64,000 nucleotides of DNA from Zeugodacus cucurbitae (GCF_028554725.1 NC_071668.1:53797732-53861731); one strand, 5' to 3'; positions 13,135 to 26,639 are shown, counted from the first letter of the stretch. The notes: a model not told the origin generated them from the sequence alone. Translations and numbers: made by a program.

Positions 13135-13890
13135 AAATTCGGAGTCAGTGACCTCAACTTTAAGAGCCCAATTTATCGTCATAATCATCCTGACAGATCA
13201 AAAATTGAGCGTCTACTGGAAAAATTTGAATCCACAGAGAGACAGAATACAAAATGTTCACGTGTCAGGGAGACCAAGAAGTGCTCGCAATATCGAGAAT
13301 TTTGCGTAAAGAATCATCGCATGTTCCTGAATTGGGCTTAGCAACAATTTGAAAATTGATCCGAATCATTTTCAGCGATGAGGCCCATTTCTGGCTAAAT
13401 GGCTTCGTCAATAAGCAAAATATGCGTTATTGGACAGGCAGCAATCCACACATACTCCATGAGTCTGGTGACGGTTATTTGCCGGCGGCGTGATTGGCCG
13501 TACTTCTTCCGGATGATCAAGTCCGTCACGTTACCGTGAATGGGAATCGCTACCGCTCAATGATAACCGAATATTTTTGGATCAAATTGGATGATATGGA
13601 CTTGGACAATATGTGGTTCCAAAAGGACGGCGCCACAAGTCACACATCGATTTATTGAAAACCAAGTTTGGTGAACGTGTTATCTCACGAAATGGCCCAG
13701 TCAATTGGCCGCCTCGGTCGTGCGCTATGACACAGTTAGACTATTTTCTGTGGGGCTACGTCAAGTCTATGGTCTATGTCAAGAAGCCAGCGACGATTTA
13801 CGAACTACGTAACCAATTTCCTGATGTTACAGATGGACAAAATCAATTAACAACCAAGCCTACTTACTACCATATAATACACTTTTGAAC
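13135..13890 (+). mobile_element. Degenerate mariner-superfamily transposon, family M1 copy 1
   Basis: Pieces of one DDE transposase appear in order across shifting frames. An N-terminal part near 13140-13260 includes KIERLLEKFEST. The block FSDEAHFWLNGFVNKQNMRYW starts at 13369. A long C-terminal frame (about 13495-13888) carries VTVNGNRYRSM, WFQKDGATSHT, WPPRSC and LDYFLWGYVKS. All three catalytic aspartates (in SDEAH, KDGA and LDY) are visible, with about 38 residues between the second and third. At least two frameshifts and an internal stop kill it. The family belongs to IS630-Tc1-mariner cut-and-paste transposons. A second, internally deleted copy with the same flanking motif lies at 34979-35550. 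Confidence 0.88.
13495..13888 (+). pseudogene. Transposase C-terminal remnant (mariner family M1)
   Basis: This is the longest surviving open part of the copy above. It carries the second catalytic block (WFQKDGA) and the third (LDYFLWG), separated by the WPPRSC motif typical of this mariner branch. After the GYVKS...ELRNQ region the frame loses similarity and stops at 13888. The usual C-terminal tail, seen in the 35-kb copy, is missing here. Confidence 0.85.
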
Positions 13891-13914
13891 TCCGTCTGAT
13901 TTATTCGATCAGAT

Positions 13915-14226
13915 ATCTAACATGAGGACTTTCGTTCCTATGGCTAATGTTTTTTACCGAAAATCTCAGGAAATTTTCTCAAATATTTTTTAGAAATTCA
14001 AATTATTTTTCTTGTAATAATATGTCTCTATGAAAATAATGTGTGATATCACGTGAAAACTTAATACCAATATTCCTAATACGCGGTTTTATATCATATA
14101 TGTATATTGGTTAATATGTGAGTTATGTTTTTAAAATTATGTGCAAATATAATCTTGAATATAGCGTAGCTTGGTGGCGAAGTCTCCATATGCTATATTG
14201 GTTATTCCATTGGAATTTGTGCCGCC
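13915..14226 (-). mobile_element. Repeat family A, internal fragment
   Basis: The blocks TTGGTTAATATGTGAG and TATAGCGTAGCTTGGTGGCG match the hairpin-side half of the copies at 29846 and 17221 in the same orientation. Both termini are gone. It lies directly beside the mariner M1 copy, suggesting one insertion hot spot. Confidence 0.75.
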
Positions 14227-14700
14227 CGAACCCGAGTTTATTCTCTGATATCTTGCTTGAGTTATCTATTTCATAGTCATTAGCTGATGAAACTCCAAAA
14301 AGCAAATCTTAAAACTCGATATTAAATCTCTACATCCAGATTGTTGTCATTTATTGATAGAAAAATATAATTTAAACAAAATTTTAAAATCAATATTTGT
14401 ACTATATTCTATGAATATCTAGTTAAAAACTGTAAAGACAATTCTCTCGAAGATCAGCAAATGAGCAAATGACTTTACTCACGAAATTCTGAAACAACAG
14501 CCTAGAAAATACTACTTCAATCAACGGTATTTTTATTTCGGATATAGTAGTATAATTCTTTCTATTATCTTCTATTATTCAATGTATTTCTTTAAGATAA
14601 AAGGTAATTTTGCATGCCAGCACGTATATCAAAAGACTTAAGCAGCAAACGCATTAACCCAAACACCAACCCAAAACCCCAAACATATTTCACTCTTAAA
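14227..14700. other. AT-rich stretch, nothing recognised
   Basis: No open frame above about 60 codons and no repeat end was seen. Confidence 0.55.
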
Positions 14701-16130
14701 CTCAACTGTCAATAAATTACAAACAGTCAATTAATAGCTAGATTTATTTAATATATATAGCAGTTTATTTCAAAGATAATTGATTGAACTGCGGCATGCA
14801 GCTTGAATTAAGTGTCAGTGTCAGTGCGGCGAGCGAAATGGCTGCCTGATGGCCACCACACTTACGCATGCAGGACGTTTGCCAACGCCAACGAGACACG
14901 AACAGAGAGATACATACGCATACGAGTACGCAGTTTAAAAGCATCAGCAAGCTAAACGGCATTTTATGTGCGCTGGCAAGGATTTATGTGGCAATTTTAG
15001 CCAGCAAATAAATGGCTTTCGCTCGTTTTGTATTAAACCCATCACGTGCCGACAACGCCGCAGCGTTTTGCTGTCATGCAACAAATAGCCGAGTCACACA
15101 TACGCATTCACAACGCTGGGGCGTTAAATGTGTTCATACTGAAGCTGGAGCGCAAGTGAACGGGTGCGGTGCGCATGCTGCTGCAAACAATTTTCACATT
15201 GAAAATTAGTGCAAACACAATGTCTTTGTACAAAGCATCAGCATGCACATAATACATATGTGTATATACATATATTTAATGCACTTATTCATTCCAGTGG
15301 CAGTGCGGTGATATGTGTGAGAAATGTATGGGAGCCCCCCATTTTGCCAGTGCTGCACTTTATCAACTTAACAAATGGTGCATAAATCTCATTTCGTTTT
15401 GTTTGTTGGCCAATAAATTCATTAAGTGGCATTTAGAACCTTTCACCTTACCTTCATATGTTGTTGTAACTTTTGTTGTCAGTACCCCCCTACAACCAGC
15501 TTTTGCACATGTCCGCACACATATTAGTAAATATATATATGTATATGTTTGTATTAGTGAATCTATGACTATTTGACCGCACGCGAGCAACACTAAACTA
15601 TTTGGCAGCACACACACCGAGTTAGCCAAAAGCAGTTGACTTTGCGGCCCTTGTCCGACATTCGAGAACTGATTGGGGTTGGTTAGCCTGTTGGCGGTTG
15701 CAATTTATAGTGGCCAAAGCGGCCGACAAACACATGACCGTCCACATCACAGCTCACTGCTCGATTGCGCTTTATAAAAGTTTATTGTACGAAAATGAAG
15801 TACCTAACGTATGTCCAGCGCAAATAAATTATTTACAATATATGTTCTCACACACTCATGTGCGCACATCGCTTGTAGTTTATCTGAATCAAAGCCCGAA
15901 AGTGTGTGCTAATGTTTGGCGCTTGCATCCAAAGTGTACTTGCCGAAATTGTTTAACCTCAAACATATGTATGTACAAACTTACAACAACCACTTTATTG
16001 TCGTAGCTTTCGCATCAGCTCAGTTAGCACTTAGTTGGTCGGGTTTGTGCAACAGCAGCTGTAGCAGCTCTTCGTTAGCAATTCGTTTGGGCCATAAATT
16101 TCTATATATATAAATATTGCAATTTCGTAT
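14700..16130. other. Less AT-rich island
   Basis: ACTGTCAATAAATTA (about 14705-14719), GTGTCAGTGTCAGTG (about 14812-14826), CAATAAATT (15411) and GGCCATAAATTT (about 16090) lie in a stop-poor stretch with several short frames. The frames have no recognisable family. The words fit homeodomain/TALE-type binding sites, so a regulatory role is possible but unproven. Confidence 0.4.
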
Positions 16131-17220
16131 GGCGAGACAGGAAGTTTTAACCTTAATTTAGATGTGGACTATGACTTGATTTTCACCGCTAACATACCCT
16201 TGTATACATGAGTTTGTATGCATGTGCACCAAACATATGCTCACATGTGTTTGTTTGTAGTGTCAATAAAGCTTAGAAATTTATTATACTCTAAAAACGT
16301 CAACGCTAAATTGAAATTTGTTTAAACCAGGGAAGCGCATTAAATGCTGCACATGTAGATATGTATGTTGATAAGTATGTCTCATTTTTGTATCTTGATT
16401 ATTTGTTGTACGTCTTTCGGAAATTGCATTTAATAAAAGTACTCGCTTATCTGCAGTTCAGGCGTTTTTTCGGGGTTTATATATTTGATACTGCCACTCA
16501 TAATGATTTCTCTTCGTTTAAAATTTTTCGAAACTTTATTTAGACCAAGCTCCAGGAGGGCTTAGGTTAAGAAGAGGTAAATAGCATTTTGAGCATACCA
16601 TAACTATCTTTAGGGCTCGACATGAAACTTCTTCCAGAGAAATGGGATATACATATGTACATAAATTTGTAATTAAATTGAAGATTTTTGATCGAAATAA
16701 ATATAGTAAAATTTTAAATTTTCAACAATTATGTCGAAAAATTCTTATTAATTTATCTATGCAATTTGTTTCACCTAATTTTTTTTTAAATAAATGTTTT
16801 TATAAAAAAAAAAAATTGTTTGTCATAAAATCTATATTTCGGCAAATCAATATTTATAATAATGGTTTACGGTTTGTACTATTGGTTTCTTTTATACTTT
16901 TTACTATCAAATGGATTAATTTATTATAGAAATTTCTTTACTATTTACCATTTAATGTACATAAAATGTTTAACGGTAGCACCTTTGAATTTTTGCAATA
17001 TCTCACAATCTAGACCTGTCTGTCTAGACCGATATGGTCGAACTTCTCTAAAATACGCAAGCAAGAATAGATAATATACATAGCTGATTAAAAGCGGAAA
17101 TAAGGTGAAATATTTTCATCAAAAAAATTGTCTACGTATTTACGTTGTAGTTTCCATTCTACTGATATCAGAAACTCCGAAGTTATTGGTTATTTAGACC
17201 ACTTATCAACAAAAAACTCT
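16131..17220. other. AT-rich stretch, nothing firm
   Basis: Very AT-rich frames at 16361-17074 are chance frames. ATAAAATGTTTAACGGTAGC near 16968 vaguely resembles the family A hairpin end but is too diverged to call. Confidence 0.5.
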
Positions 17221-17680
17221 GCACAAGTATTGTATACTACTGTGGCACTACTTGTGAGAAAACTACCGAAATCGGACTATAACTTTTCAAGGCCCCGGAT
17301 ATTGAACATGAAGAGCTCAGTGGCTAAGGAAATTTTTCACTGAAAATATCGGTAAATCCCTCAGATATTTCAATGTAATTGAGAGGACTTTTTTCTTCTA
17401 ATAGTGTGTGTGTTCCAAAAAAATTTAAAATCGGGTTATAACTTCCCCTAGCTCCCATAAACCTAATTATAGGCTTTTCAAAAATACGTAGGGCGGCTTT
17501 ACTCCGCATATATTGGTTAATATGTGAAATATATGATCCAAATTAAGTAAACATATAATCTTTGATTTAATGTATGTTGGTGGTGAAAATGAGGGAAATT
17601 GGTTCAGGAATTACCTGAGCCCTCATAAACCTTATATTATGATTTTCGTTATTCTATTGGACTTTATGCCGAATATATGT
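17221..17680 (-). mobile_element. Repeat family A, internal fragment
   Basis: CTGTGGCACTACTTGTGAGA, the CCGGATATTGAACATGAAGA block and TTGGTTAATATGTGAAATAT match the body of the copies at 29846 and (reversed) 33461. Both terminal repeats are missing and the last part fades at GACTTTATGCCGAATAT. It encodes no protein. Confidence 0.8.
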
Positions 17681-19250
17681 ATATAACAAATATAATTTTA
17701 TACCGAAATATTTCTTATTCTGAAACATGTATAAAAAGTTATATAAAAATGTATATGTATATGTATATTTTTCAAATAAAATAAGCCATTCCATTTTTTT
17801 GTGTAACCTGTAATCATTTAATCATTGAACAAACAGTTCGACATTCTCTAGAAGTACGTGAATGACAAATCGAAGAAATAGTTTCAATTAGTCTTAAATT
17901 TAACAAGTCCAGTGTACCACCACTCTTGTTTTACGTTTTTTACTTTGCTAACGACAAACATTAATCTTACATTCTCTAATTAATAATCATTACAATGCAC
18001 ATTTTTACGATTAAAGGTAGCTTTGTGCATAATTAAATGAGTGTCCCTACTTCCTCGCACCAGGTAGTAAATAAAACAGTTTAACTAACGATGAGCGCGC
18101 ATTCACAGTGATACTTCAGATAAATATATTCTCATTAGAATGTTTTCAAGTCGTTAGCTCCCTTTTTCCCATGTCCTTTTTAATTGTGTACTCGTGCATA
18201 AAAATACGCTTTTACCCCTTTCGTAGCGCTCACGCTGGGTGACATTATCTGTTCGAACTACTGTTCGTAATTTATTGGCGGAATGTATTTCATTGGACTT
18301 AACTCATTCTTTAACATTTTTTCCTCGCTTCTGTGTTTTTGCTTTTTTTCTATTCATTATTTGAAATTTTATTACCACACAAAAAAATATTTATTTTTTT
18401 TATATTTTGTAATTTGAGATTATATTTACTTGAAGTAGAATGTACTGAGGCATATGATTCTGATAGCAATTCTTGTCGGAATATCCACTCTGGACCATAT
18501 CCTGTATTTGATATTAACCTGAAAGATGCGAATATATGTAGTATCTGCTATCTTTGGATATATTTTAATTTTTATTTTATAAAATATTTGTAAGGGCAAA
18601 GTCTTTATCCGTCTCAAGAATAACTCTTCAATTCAGGGAACCACCATTTTGACAACTGCTTATTGTTCTTTAAACTGTTCTTTATGCCAGTATATTGTAA
18701 GTATCTTGTTTGGGTATGGAGTAGTATATTACAAAAGATGCTTGAAGTAGTATCCGGAGTATGACTTTACCTAATAATTTGAATATAGCAAAAAGGATGT
18801 GAGAAGAGTGATGACACTTCCATCATTTGTATTACCGTGTTATCTGAGAAATTCAGAATGTCCTTCATTTTTCGTTTTCCAATTTCGGCAAGCTTTTTCC
18901 GAACGAGAGTGCAAGGTATAGAGGATATGTGAGTAGCGTTTTTAAACAAAAGAAGTAAAGTCTTAATGTTGGTCCTCTATGGCCCTACAACTTAACATCT
19001 CCAATTTGAGATTCTCCACCATGGGAATAGTTAGGAACCTTAACAATAACCAATAACCATTATGACACAATATAGGAGAATGTTACTTATGCTCATGTTT
19101 GTTAGAAGGAGCAGTGGACTGAAAATAGTACCATTATATTGCACTTTACAATAAAATGTGAATTTGTCATGAGTCAACAAAATAGGTTTTAAAAAAATAT
19201 ATTAAGCGGTTAATATTGAAAATGATGACCACTTAACGGCGTAATAGTCG
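17681..19250. other. AT-rich stretch, nothing recognised
   Basis: Only AT-driven short frames are present. Confidence 0.55.
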
Positions 19251-20180
19251 GAACCATAAAAACTCGTAAGAAAATACATACAACGTCTAGTTCAATGTAA
19301 AACACCGCATTAATGGCGCTGCCATAGCGCTCTAGTGTGATTTATGGCAGATGAAGGAAGCCGACAGACACGTTTGTGCAAGTGCAAGGTGTAGAAAAAA
19401 GTCGAAATTAACCGTAGAGCGATAATGTGAAGCACAAAGTAGCGATTCGCTGATAGCAATGGTGCATAATGCGTCGATAGGTCGTAGCCGTGGGCGAACT
19501 AAAAATGTAGTAAAGACTGCTGTAAGGAGAATTTTGCGGCAATGAAATGCTGACGAGAGTCATAAAATCCTGAATGTGCCGGCGCATGTGCAGCATTTTG
19601 ATGAGATCATTAAATGGGTTCAACGCGCACAAGGATATGAGTGCATAATTTAAAAGTGGCTGGTATACACACTTAAATATGCGAATGTAGTAGTGGAAGG
19701 GCATGCATACGTCAATATGCAGACATTCAGAGGCGATCTCGCAGTTATGTTATTGCGATGGCGGGGAGCCTGCCTATTATTTAACTTAGTGCTCTAGAAT
19801 GCATACTACTAATACTCTGACTTTCACAAACCAATGTTTTTACTCATACATGGAAGATACTGTCAGCAGTGTATACCAAACTAGACCGGAAAAAAATAGT
19901 TACAATTACAATTTCAAAATAATCAAAAAACCAGCAGAGTCATACCAATGTTTAAGAAACTTCGTCGGGGAATCGATATTTTATCAAATATATCACGGAG
20001 GACCGAACAAAATTTATGTTACAATTGCTCCTGAGAATATTGATTGAACTATACAGTTCTGTATATGATATGAATTGATATAAGATATTAAATTCTGATA
20101 TAAATCTGACAATTGGAGTCTCCTAGAACATCAAAATGTAAAAATTAACTTTAAATTTAAAACAAATTGGTATGGAAAAG
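19250..20180. other. Mixed-composition stretch, nothing recognised
   Basis: The 19250-19790 part is less AT-rich and has a 98-codon minus-strand frame (19408-19704) with no family resemblance. An 82-codon plus-strand frame at 19799-20047 is also unrecognised. Confidence 0.4.
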
Positions 20181-20193
20181 GGACAGTCGGCTG

Positions 20194-20236
20194 ACTAGTT
20201 GGAACTGGTACTAGTTACAAACTAGTTTAAACTAGT
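20194..20236. repeat. Cluster of four ACTAGT palindromes
   Basis: ACTAGT occurs at 20194, 20210, 20221 and 20231. The last two form a perfect 16-bp palindrome, ACTAGTTTAAACTAGT. No function is known to me; it could be a dimeric protein-binding site. Confidence 0.75.
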
Positions 20237-20474
20237 AGTATTGACTCTAGGGTTCTTATACACTTATATATGTATGTGCGTAAATAAAAATAAAATCTTA
20301 CAGCAGTGTTTACCCCTAATAAAATTTATGACTTTATATGAGATCCAAGGCATTGTGCGCGTCAACAACAAATTGAGTGTGAACTTTGTCTGTCGGCTTC
20401 CATTGCGTCGCTTTGGTGGGTAGTCCAACTCACACCACATCTTCTTCATTATTTGTAGTTATATAAATGTTTGG

Positions 20475-20496
20475 CTGTCTGTCTGTCTGTCTGTCT
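20475..20496. repeat. (CTGT)n microsatellite
   Basis: There are about five and a half units of CTGT. Confidence 0.95.
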
Positions 20497-20499
20497 TTT

Positions 20500-21890
20500 T
20501 ATGCGTTCAAGCGCTTGTCCATCTTAAATTGCAGCGCTTGAGAACGTCAAGTTTTTTCACAGTTGGCGGTATTTTTTGATCCAACAGAGTACGCATGGAA
20601 ACATAGCCACACGCACAATTTCTTGTTCATGTGCTTATCCCCGCTACAAATAATGCCATTTTAATGTTGCAAGGGTTGAATATTTACTTTAACACCCAGT
20701 TCTTAGTGTTCTACTACAACAGCATAGTGTACTTGTTGTTGTGTTTGTCTTCCGACACATTTGTCTGCCTTAATGTGCGACATAAAATTTTGCATTAAAT
20801 CATTAAGAATTAGTTAAGCGTAGCAATAAAGGCATTCATCCGCAAATGTAATGACAACAATGCGTAATGAGGCATTTGTGGCGGCGCACTTTTTTCGAAC
20901 ACACTGTATTATTATTCAAATTATACACGCTTGCCGAAATGGTACTTTAAGAGATCTTTTCATGAATGCTTACGCACATATACCCTAAGTACGAGATATT
21001 GAGGAAATTGTAATAAGTTAAGCAAGCTGTTTTCGATTTAGCGCTATAAGTAGCGTTACTAGTTCAAAATCAGAATTGGTGATCAGTTCCAAATGACGAA
21101 TTCGCCTATTCTTAGTGCTCTCGAAACGATCAATGTAGTTCCGAAGTAACACCATTGGTTACTAGTTTTCTCTCTAAGTTCAGTGAGGTTAATAAAAAAA
21201 ATCTAGTGTTATAATGGAAAAAAATAAGATTTTGGACAATTTTAAAGAAATCTAGTCATATTCTCTTTAAACACCAAAAATACAAAGGTAATTGAGCTAC
21301 ATTAAATTTACAAATGGGTTCTCGTAAGGAAAATATGAGAATATATGTATAAAAAACTACAAGGGCTGATTAGAACCGCTACCGGAACTTATAATATAGG
21401 GTGTGAAATATTTTATCATCTATATAGCCTAACGATATTCTGCTATTGTCTTCGTAATCCAACAACTTCTCAACTTCTGATTTAAAAGAAAATGTTGCAA
21501 TAACATCCCTTTAAATGTTCAGATTTGACTCCATCTGGTTGCTCAGAAAGTTTATTCAGAAAGCAAAGCTTATACCACCAATCCTCGGAACACTGACAAA
21601 CTTAAGTCAATGCGTTCTAAAAAACACTCAAGGACGCTACAAAACAGCTATTTTGCATATTATTCTTGGAACTATTTCCAATACACTCTAGGATTTTTTA
21701 CGAATTTCCATATAAATAATTTCCATAAAATAAATTTTCTAATAAATTAAAATCTTCTGAGTCGCTTACTATCTTCCCCTACTACATTTTTAATAACGAC
21801 ATAAAACTTACAAATTATATGCAAGATATATATCTTTAGTCCGAATTCGTTGAAACCAAAGTCAAAACCTGAAGGTATAATAATATAAAA
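20500..21890. other. Island fading into an AT-rich stretch
   Basis: The part up to about 20960 is less AT-rich, and the rest is AT-rich. No gene or repeat was identified. Confidence 0.45.
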
Positions 21891-22401
21891 CTTTAAACTA
21901 AATGGAAATAATAGAAAGCGTCAAGCACACGTACATAAAACAAATGTCAGCAACAGCACGCAAAATACTAACAAAAACAGAAATTATTACCACAACACTG
22001 TTGTTAATGTTTGTGCAATATTTTACGCTTTTATGCAGGCGTCATCACTTTACTTTATTCACAACCAGTCAAGCAGCCAGGCAACCCCTCCAACGATTGC
22101 TTAACAACAGACAAAACAATGGCGCTGACAGCATAAAACAGAAATGGCAGCCAAGATTCTGCAATGGCGCAGAGAAAGCGAAGAAATGAAAATAAATAAC
22201 AAAAACAAACACTACGAAGTCTGGCAAAATAATGAAACAATTGCAATTACATATATACATATTTGCGAATGCAATGAGAATTCGGAGTTAACTGTGAAAT
22301 GAAATATGAAAGAAGAAGGAAATAGTATAATACGAATAGTAGTGAGTGCTCAGTGGAGCTGTTGGGGCGAGAACCGACGCATTGCGGAAGTTCGTGGCAA
22401 G

Positions 22402-22448
22402 TGACAGTGACAGCAGAACACTGAACTGGGTGACAGTAACAGTGACAG
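22402..22448. promoter_or_regulatory. Cluster of four TGACAG sites
   Basis: TGACAG occurs at 22402, 22408, 22431 and 22443, all in one orientation, inside a less AT-rich island (21890-22500). TGACAG is the core site of TALE homeodomain proteins of the Meis/Homothorax type. The spacing is irregular (6, 23 and 12 bases), so a simple microsatellite does not fully explain it, although (GTGACA)n slippage contributed to the first pair. Confidence 0.45.
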
Positions 22449-22970
22449 TTGTCAACTTGGTGCTGCTGACAAGTTGAAACTGTAAAAGAAGAATCCAGTT
22501 GTTACAATTGTTATATAACACAAATGTAAGAAACGATTACAAAAGTTGATTAATTGCTAATACATATATAACTTTAAACAATATTTAATTGCAATTATGT
22601 CAGATATAAGTAAGAATAATTGAAAATTTATGCATACAGTTAAACCGAAATTTTATCAATTTTATTTTTATTCAATTGTGCAAAAAATTTCCGGCATTTT
22701 TCTAAATTATATCTTGATGAAATGTCTAAAATTTCATCAACAGAGGTTAAGTAGTTTTCGAGAAGTTTCACAGTATTTAGAAAAAAAAAACGGGTTTAAA
22801 GTTTAAAAGCTGAATCCAGCTTTTCTGGAGCGCGCAACTTCTTCGTCTGCATCTGCATATCTCCTTTATTGTTCGGATCGATTTGAAATTCTAGGACAAT
22901 ATTTTAGAGATGCGATAATTTAATAAGACAATAAAACCCATTAGGAAGGTTAACGAAATACTGAGTTCAT

Positions 22971-23830
22971 TTTTATACTCTCACAACAAAGTTGCTAAAG
23001 AGAGTATTATAGTTTTGTTCACATAACGGTTGGTTGTAAGTCCTAAAACTAAACGAGTTTGATATAGGGTTATATATATCAAAATGATCAGGGTGAAGAG
23101 TAAAGTTCAAATCCGGATGTCTGTCTGTCCGTCCGCCCGTGCAAGCTGTAACTTGAATAAAAATTGAGATATCTTGATGAAACATGCTAGACGTATTTCT
23201 CGGCACCATAAGTTTAAGTTCGAAGATGAGCCTAATCGGACCACATACTCGTATAAAAAGCTATAACTAAGCCATGAATTAAGCTATTGATGTAAAATTT
23301 GGTATGAAGGATCGCACTATGAAGGGGCATATGTGGATTTAGTTTGGGGAAGTGGGCGTGGCCCCGCCCCTACTAAGTTTTTTGTATATATCTCGTAAAC
23401 TATTAAAGCTATATCGAGGAAACTTTCTAGAGTCATTTCTTTTAAGCACTACCTTATACAGTCCAAAATGGACGAACTCGGATTATAACCACGCCCACCT
23501 CCCATACAAAGGTTACGTTGAAAATTTCTAAAAACTTCTAAACTTCTTCTGCACTCAAAATGGTATACAAAATTCTAAATGGGCGTGGTTCCGCCCACTT
23601 ATGAGTCAAAAATCATATCTCCGAAATTACTAGACCAATTTCAATGGGATTCGGTTCAAATTGTCTGTTTGGCTTTCCAATGATATGTGAAAATAGTTCA
23701 AATCGGTTCACAACCACGCCTACTTCCCATATACCAGAACTTTTAAGTCGATCTGAATCGTTTACCTTACAATATATGAAGTAAGCACTAGTGAAGATAT
23801 CGAAACAGAACTTTGCAAAAATGCTGCATT
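22971..23830 (-). mobile_element. Repeat family A copy, truncated on the hairpin side
   Basis: The left end is intact: TTTTATACTCTCACAAC (22971-22987, one change from consensus), the GTTCACATAACGGTTGGTTG block, and a GTCTGTCTGTCCGTCC tract. The body contains several GGGCGTGG or CCACGCCC boxes. Similarity ends near 23830, before the second subterminal repeat and hairpin. A run of T precedes the element, as for the other copies. Confidence 0.87.
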
Positions 23831-26540
23831 TAAAGAAGCAACTTTTCATAGCTATGCCGTTAAAAAAAAAGAAAAAAAATGTCTCCATACATTATCGCTC
23901 CACCTTAATCTACATATCTCCCAGATATCTCAGAGCTTTATTGAAAAAAATTGTACTTAAAAATTGCATGCGGGCTTTTAAAAAAAAAGATAAAGAACAA
24001 ATGAATATCCTTTCAATGTTATGTCTGATTCGCGATTTTTCTGGTCGTCATATTTGAGCGCTGCCCTCTTGTTACAATTATTACACACTTCTACAACTAA
24101 GAAGCTAAAAAAAGTTCTATGCTAACATTATATATATATCTTGTATCTCTAACACTGTAATAGTCCAAAAATACCCAAAAAGCACTTATAAGACCAATTT
24201 AATATTTATGACAATAATTTGACGCAGCTCCATGCATACTTTCATAATAACGCGAAGTTGGCTAAATTATTTGTGACGACATAAATTTGATCCTATCATT
24301 AAACTACAGTTGTATATGGATACATCCTGTCAGTGCGGCAACAAATGCCTCAATCAGAAACACAACCATGCTATTTTGCATACAAATTCACATATAATCC
24401 GCAACACTTACAGCTGCTCGCTTTGCTGGGTTTCACTCAAAAGAAGGGGTTCCATTTGCACAACACCTTTTATTTATGTATTTCTTAAGCCTCCTCTTTT
24501 GCTCGCCCTCCTTAGAGCAATTGCACCACCCAAAGTAGCAACTGTTTTTTGCTGCTTGTAATTTATGTCCTTCCAACGCTATTTGTATACATCCTTTCAT
24601 GCGTTCGTTCATATTGTATGCAGTCTGTTTTTGTTGCTTATAAATGTATCTGTGTACCAGAGAACTGCAATTATTCCCTTTTTTGAGTCATTGGTTGAGT
24701 AACACAAAAAGTAGTATTAGTGCATATAAGTCAAAAATCATCAAACACAAAGATCCACTAAAACACATTTACGCACAGCACACAAAACGAGAGCATGAAA
24801 AATGAGTAAGTTTCTCTTCATACGTATCGTTGAAATGCTCAATTGTCTCATGAGCCAATAATTCAGTCAAGTTAAACAAAAATGAGCCATACCACCAAAA
24901 TAACACCAATAGTATAGCTAAATAAATAAAGGTATACGAATAGGATTAAAGTAAAACTGACGAAGGCTTTGCCGCCGCTAGGCAAAAGTGCCCTGCGGGA
25001 AATGACTAACGATGTGTTTTGTTCTTTGATGTCGTGTATTACATTTAATGTTTTAAGTTAATTAATGACAGTAAAGTTAATACTTTTAGGTTCTAATATA
25101 TTTCTTTTAATAGTAATGTATTGAAAATAAATAAAGACGCACGAAAATGCATGTTCAATGAAATAATGAAACAAGTAATGTGACAAAGTTCTCACTGGGT
25201 ATCTTTACTTTCGTGCTCAGCTACGAAGTCACAATTCCACTCATGCCGATCAGTGTAGCGAGCTCATTCAAGTTAATTTTCATAGTGACCAATGAACAAG
25301 TGAGTAAAACGAAATTTTTAATATACGCTCGTTTGAGTCATAAATTGACGGCACATATAAGTGTAGAAATACTATGAGTTTTTTTTGGTTTTGTGGAAAT
25401 GAGTCTTTGTCATTTTTGATATTTGTATTAGTACTCATTTACACCAATTTGTTTGGCTCATGAGTTTGTGCACTAATTTCATTATTACTCAATGCAGATC
25501 TCTGCTGTGTACTTCCTTGTGTGCATGGGTGTGTGAGTGCGCTGGCATTTGTGTGCATATTTTATTCAGCTTTTATTACCCAAGCCAAATGAATTATTTG
25601 TAGTCGTATTTTTCCGGCGCATCGTGTTAAGTGCCTCAAAGGTAAATACCTATACACGCGCGCACATATAGTTGCCAATATGATATAAGCATACATACAT
25701 ACATATATGAATGTGTGTGTATGTGTAAGTGTATGCGCGTTTGCCAACTCCCTGCGCTCTGTTGGCATTGTAAATACATTTTCTTTGGTTGCAGTTTGAA
25801 AAGGGTGCAAAAATTAGCATAAACAAATTTCACGTAACGGTGTTGCAAGCTATAGTAATAAATTGAAAACATTTATAATTTTAATGCCGCTATGGTAGAT
25901 GTCTGTCTACAGAAGGATCCTTCATTCATCTATCCTTCGCTACGTTCCTTGGTTCTTTTGGTCGTTTGCTCGTTGAGTAAATGAACTCGTTTTCATTGAA
26001 TTATCGCATCGTTGTACTCATTGCTTGTGGCAATAAATTTTAATTACTGCCACAATGGTGTTTTTGTTTGCACATAAATACACATGCACACACACATACA
26101 TATATACAATATACTTGTAAATTTATGAGCTTGCTGTTAAGTGTAAATAGTTGCAGGTGATGATGTTAAATGTTGAAAAAGATATCAGATAAGAAGAAAC
26201 AGAAATAAAAGGACTTTGCTGCATGTACACATTTTCTTGTGGCAAGCATAATTAGTAGCGGGGTCTCAAGTGTACCAGAAGCGCATGTGAGTTCAGAGCG
26301 TTGTTCTTAAAATTATTTTGCATATATTTTCTCCATCTTCATTACTTATAAGTTATTGCATTTTTCTTATTTTTATGCAATATATGGCTACTTAATTTGA
26401 TATATGTGTTATTGTTAAGTCCCCATCTTTGCATCAGAATTAATTTAATATGAAAATATGTATCTTGGTACATACAGTATTTAAGATCAGTAGATAAGAG
26501 TCATATAGCAAATAAACTTGTAAATCATTTATTTAATTTC
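23831..26540. other. AT-rich then mixed stretch, nothing recognised
   Basis: From about 24200 to 26160 composition is less AT-rich with CA/TG tracts (for example near 25690-25730 and 26080-26105) and a CAATAAATT word at 26031. Small frames are present but none is recognisable. Confidence 0.45.
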
Positions 26541-26639
26541 TGTTGGCTTTACTGACTAACACAGCCGTGCCAAACACAATTTTGATTCTGACCAGGGGGT
26601 CTTCCTATGTATATCTTATGTTTTTGGGTTCGCTGGATC

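Noticed and set aside
16960..17010. Another family A hairpin end
   Set aside because: The resemblance is limited to a short AT-rich string with several mismatches and no body beside it.
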